Source: Propionibacteriaceae bacterium UBA7704 (GTDB taxonomy: Bacteria; Actinomycetota; Actinomycetes; Propionibacteriales; Propionibacteriaceae). From it: 41,640 nucleotides of DNA. The stretch lies in contig DLGC01000003.1 of the NCBI GenBank assembly GCA_002482525.1, positions 1 through 41,640 of the forward strand. The letters run 5' to 3'. Below the pieces are notes generated by a model that was given only the letters and a program-made list of their open reading frames with translations, had not been told where the DNA came from and did not search any database. Shown piece by piece: positions 40,161 through 41,640 of this stretch. The position numbers and the translations under genes were made by a program. How positions within the stretch are numbered: position 1 is the first letter of the stretch; each line of letters begins with the position of its first letter.

Positions 40161-40175
40161 ATCCACCAGGTGGAT
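40161..40175. promoter_or_regulatory. Inverted repeat ATCCACC-A-GGTGGAT
   Basis: A perfect 7-bp inverted repeat centred on one A, 8 bases after the acyltransferase stop. Either a weak terminator hairpin or an operator for nadA. Confidence 0.4.
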
Positions 40176-40191
40176 AGCCAACTTGTCGAAT

Positions 40192-40218
40192 CCCTTTTGC
40201 TCAGATGTAGCATAAGGG
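40192..40218. promoter_or_regulatory. Imperfect palindrome over the nadA promoter, candidate operator
   Basis: CCCTTTTGCT (40192-40201) and AGCATAAGGG (40209-40218) are complementary at 9 of 10 positions, with a 7-base spacer. It overlaps the probable -10 TAGCAT (40208-40213; a TTGTCG at 40183-40188 could be its -35). It is a good place for repression of nadA-nadB; the neighbouring NrtR-like protein is the obvious candidate binder (inference). Confidence 0.5.
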
Positions 40219-40236
40219 CGGATTAGGGAGGTTCCC

Positions 40237-41220
40237 ATGACGACGACCCTCACTTCGGAGGATCTCTACCAGCGCGTGAAGCACGTCGTGCCGGCGGTGG
40301 AGTGGGCGACAATGGCCGCGGATGCTGCAGCGATTCTGCGGCTGAAGCACGAGCGCAACGCGGTGATTCTGGCGCACAACTACATGACGCCGGAGATCTT
40401 CCACGCCGTTGCCGACATCACCGGCGACTCGCTCGCGTTGGCCCGTGAGGCCACCGACGTCGATGCTGAGGTGATCGTGCTGGCCGGGGTGCATTTCATG
40501 GCCGAGACCGCCAAGCTGCTCAATCCGTCCAAGACGGTACTCATCCCCGACCTGCGGTCGGGCTGCTCGCTGGCCGAATCGATCACAGCCGCCGACGTTC
40601 GCGCGCTGCGCGCTGCCCATCCCGGCGTGCCGGTGGTCACCTATGTGAACACCTCGGCTGCGGTGAAGGCCGAATCCGACATTTGCTGCACCTCGGGTAA
40701 TGCGGTGGCGGTGATCGAGAGCCTGGGCGTGCCGAAGGTCATCATGATTCCCGACCAATACCTGGCAGCGAACATCGCTCGCCAGACCGGGGTCGAGGTC
40801 ATCACCCATCCCGGGGCTTGTGAGGTGCACGAGCGGTTCACGCCGTCCGACATCGCCGACATTCGCGACGGCTACCCCGGCGTCACCGTGGTGGCCCATC
40901 CGGAATGCCCGCCGGCGGTGGTCGATGCCTCCGACTTCGCCGGTTCGACGGCGCAGATGGTCGACTTCGTGGCGGCGAAGCACCCCAAACAGGTCGCGCT
41001 GATCACGGAATGCTCGATGAGCGACAACGTCGCCCAGCAGTTCCCCGGAACCGACTTCGTACGTCCCTGCAATCTGTGCCCGCACATGAAGCGCAACACG
41101 CTGGGCAGTATTCGGCACGCCTTGGAGACCATGACCAACGAGGTCACCGTCCCCGACGACGTCGCCGATCGCGCCCGCGCTGCGGTGACGCGGATGCTGG
41201 AAGTGAAGGTGGCCCGGTGA
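40237..41220 (+). CDS. nadA: Quinolinate synthase
   Basis: The 327-residue enzyme condenses iminoaspartate with dihydroxyacetone phosphate to quinolinate. The iron-sulfur cluster ligands correspond to Cys110 (SGCSLA), Cys195 (HPGACEVH) and one of the C278-x2-C281 pair (CNLCPHMKRNTL). Further typical stretches are ILAHNYMTPEIFHAVADITGDSLALAR, LAGVHFMAETAKLLNP, CCTSGNAV and PDQYLAANIA. The start is ATG at 40237 with AGGGAGG about 5 bases before. The stop shares GTGA with the nadB start, so NadA and NadB, which channel unstable iminoaspartate between them, are translationally coupled. Confidence 0.97.
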   Translation: MTTTLTSEDLYQRVKHVVPAVEWATMAADAAAILRLKHERNAVILAHNYMTPEIFHAVADITGDSLALAREATDVDAEVIVLAGVHFMAETAKLLNPSKTVLIPDLRSGCSLAESITAADVRALRAAHPGVPVVTYVNTSAAVKAESDICCTSGNAVAVIESLGVPKVIMIPDQYLAANIARQTGVEVITHPGACEVHERFTPSDIADIRDGYPGVTVVAHPECPPAVVDASDFAGSTAQMVDFVAAKHPKQVALITECSMSDNVAQQFPGTDFVRPCNLCPHMKRNTLGSIRHALETMTNEVTVPDDVADRARAAVTRMLEVKVAR

Positions 41221-41640
41221 CACCTCGCCAAACCTCGGGGACGCCCCGAGCACCGCACGCTGCCACCGTGATCGAGGCCGGTGGCCCGGTGATCATCGGT
41301 GCGGGTCTGGCTGGACTCAGCGCAGCAGTGGAGTTGGCTCCGCTGCCGTGCGTGGTGCTCAGCGCAGGCGCACTCAGCATCGGCACCTCCACCGGCTGGG
41401 CTCAAGGTGGCGTGGCTGCAGCCATGGGTGCCGACGACAACGCCGAACTGCACACCGCGGACACCATCGCCGCCGGGGCTGGCCTGTGCGAGCCCGAAGC
41501 GGTGGCGGCCATCACTGCGGCGGGGCCTGCGGCCATCGACTGGCTGACCGAACAGGGCGCCCGGTTCGACCGCGACGCCACCGGCAGCCTGACGCTCGGC
41601 CTGGAGGGTGCGCACAGCCGCCGCCGGATCGTGCACGCCG
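41217..41640 (+). CDS. nadB: L-aspartate oxidase (3' end outside window)
   Basis: The frame from GTG at 41217 is open to the window end, giving 141 residues. After about 24 residues of leader, VIIGAGLAGLSAAVEL gives the FAD-binding GxGxxG, followed by the NadB segments STGWAQGGVAAA (flavin contact), HTADTIAAGAGLCE and EGAHSRRRIVHA, all typical of L-aspartate oxidase, which makes iminoaspartate for NadA. The four-base GTGA overlap with nadA fixes the start. The C-terminal part cannot be seen. Confidence 0.93.
   Translation, partial: MTPRQTSGTPRAPHAATVIEAGGPVIIGAGLAGLSAAVELAPLPCVVLSAGALSIGTSTGWAQGGVAAAMGADDNAELHTADTIAAGAGLCEPEAVAAITAAGPAAIDWLTEQGARFDRDATGSLTLGLEGAHSRRRIVHA

Noticed and set aside
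38882..40213. Minus-strand open frame (443 codons) opposite the acyltransferase
   Set aside because: The plus strand has WS/DGAT motifs, the reverse frame only Arg/Gly/His-rich sequence, and it would cover the nadA promoter.

Overview
The window is a dense, high-GC chromosomal segment from an actinobacterium. The evidence is frequent GTG starts, the actinobacterial families DUF3097, DUF4192 and DUF5709, the CTGGCACTC-N9-GAGTGCCAG form of CIRCE, many apparently leaderless genes, and a core block (hrcA-dnaJ-rsmE, DUF3097, hemW-lepA-rpsT-holA-comEC-comEA-leuS) whose order is typical of the phylum. The genus cannot be named; a Propionibacteriales-like lineage would fit but is a guess. No rRNA, tRNA, CRISPR, transposase or phage gene was seen, and no gene-free stretch reaches 300 bases.

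Layout: 1-2627 holds the end of a sortase-anchored surface protein with six DUF11-type repeats and a small lipoprotein. 2635-4042 (minus) holds a DUF5709 gene coupled to prolyl iminopeptidase. 4185-6182 holds a queuosine-precursor transporter (YhhQ type) convergent with tRNA-guanine transglycosylase; tgt is the last gene of the tightly overlapping minus-strand operon hrcA-dnaJ-rsmE-tgt, controlled by a CIRCE operator at 9110-9136. A metallo-beta-lactamase-fold gene diverges from it. An inositol-monophosphatase-like gene and DUF3097 follow. 11846-17361 (minus) is a complete branched-chain-amino-acid-type ABC importer, livJ-livH-livM-livG-livF. 17554-22234 is hemW, lepA, rpsT and holA. An alcohol dehydrogenase and a small membrane protein sit at 22358-24163. 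comEC and comEA, then an EEP-family hydrolase and leuS, fill 24183-30961. The rest holds a DUF4192 protein, a Pro-rich membrane protein, a GT4 glycosyltransferase, a DMT transporter, a membrane-tethered AlbA_2 (Schlafen-like) protein, a DUF2207 protein, a NrtR-like regulator with a WS/DGAT-type acyltransferase, and nadA-nadB (nadB cut by the window end).

How the genes work together: Tgt plus the YhhQ transporter, with no queuosine biosynthesis gene here, suggests salvage of preQ0/preQ1. HrcA with CIRCE controls the dnaJ operon. The NrtR-like protein next to nadA-nadB, with an imperfect palindrome over the nadA promoter, suggests local control of NAD synthesis. ComEA and ComEC form the DNA-uptake pair.

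The most notable non-coding signals are: (1) a probable ribosome-mediated attenuator in front of leuS (12- or 9-codon leader peptide rich in Leu, pause hairpin, U6 terminator); (2) nine genes with a TANNNT hexamer 6-8 bases before the start codon, i.e. leaderless transcription; (3) two compound palindromes of 68-69 bp between genes; (4) a 15-bp perfect hairpin between livJ and livH; (5) the nadA operator candidate. The protein-coding content is otherwise mostly ordinary.
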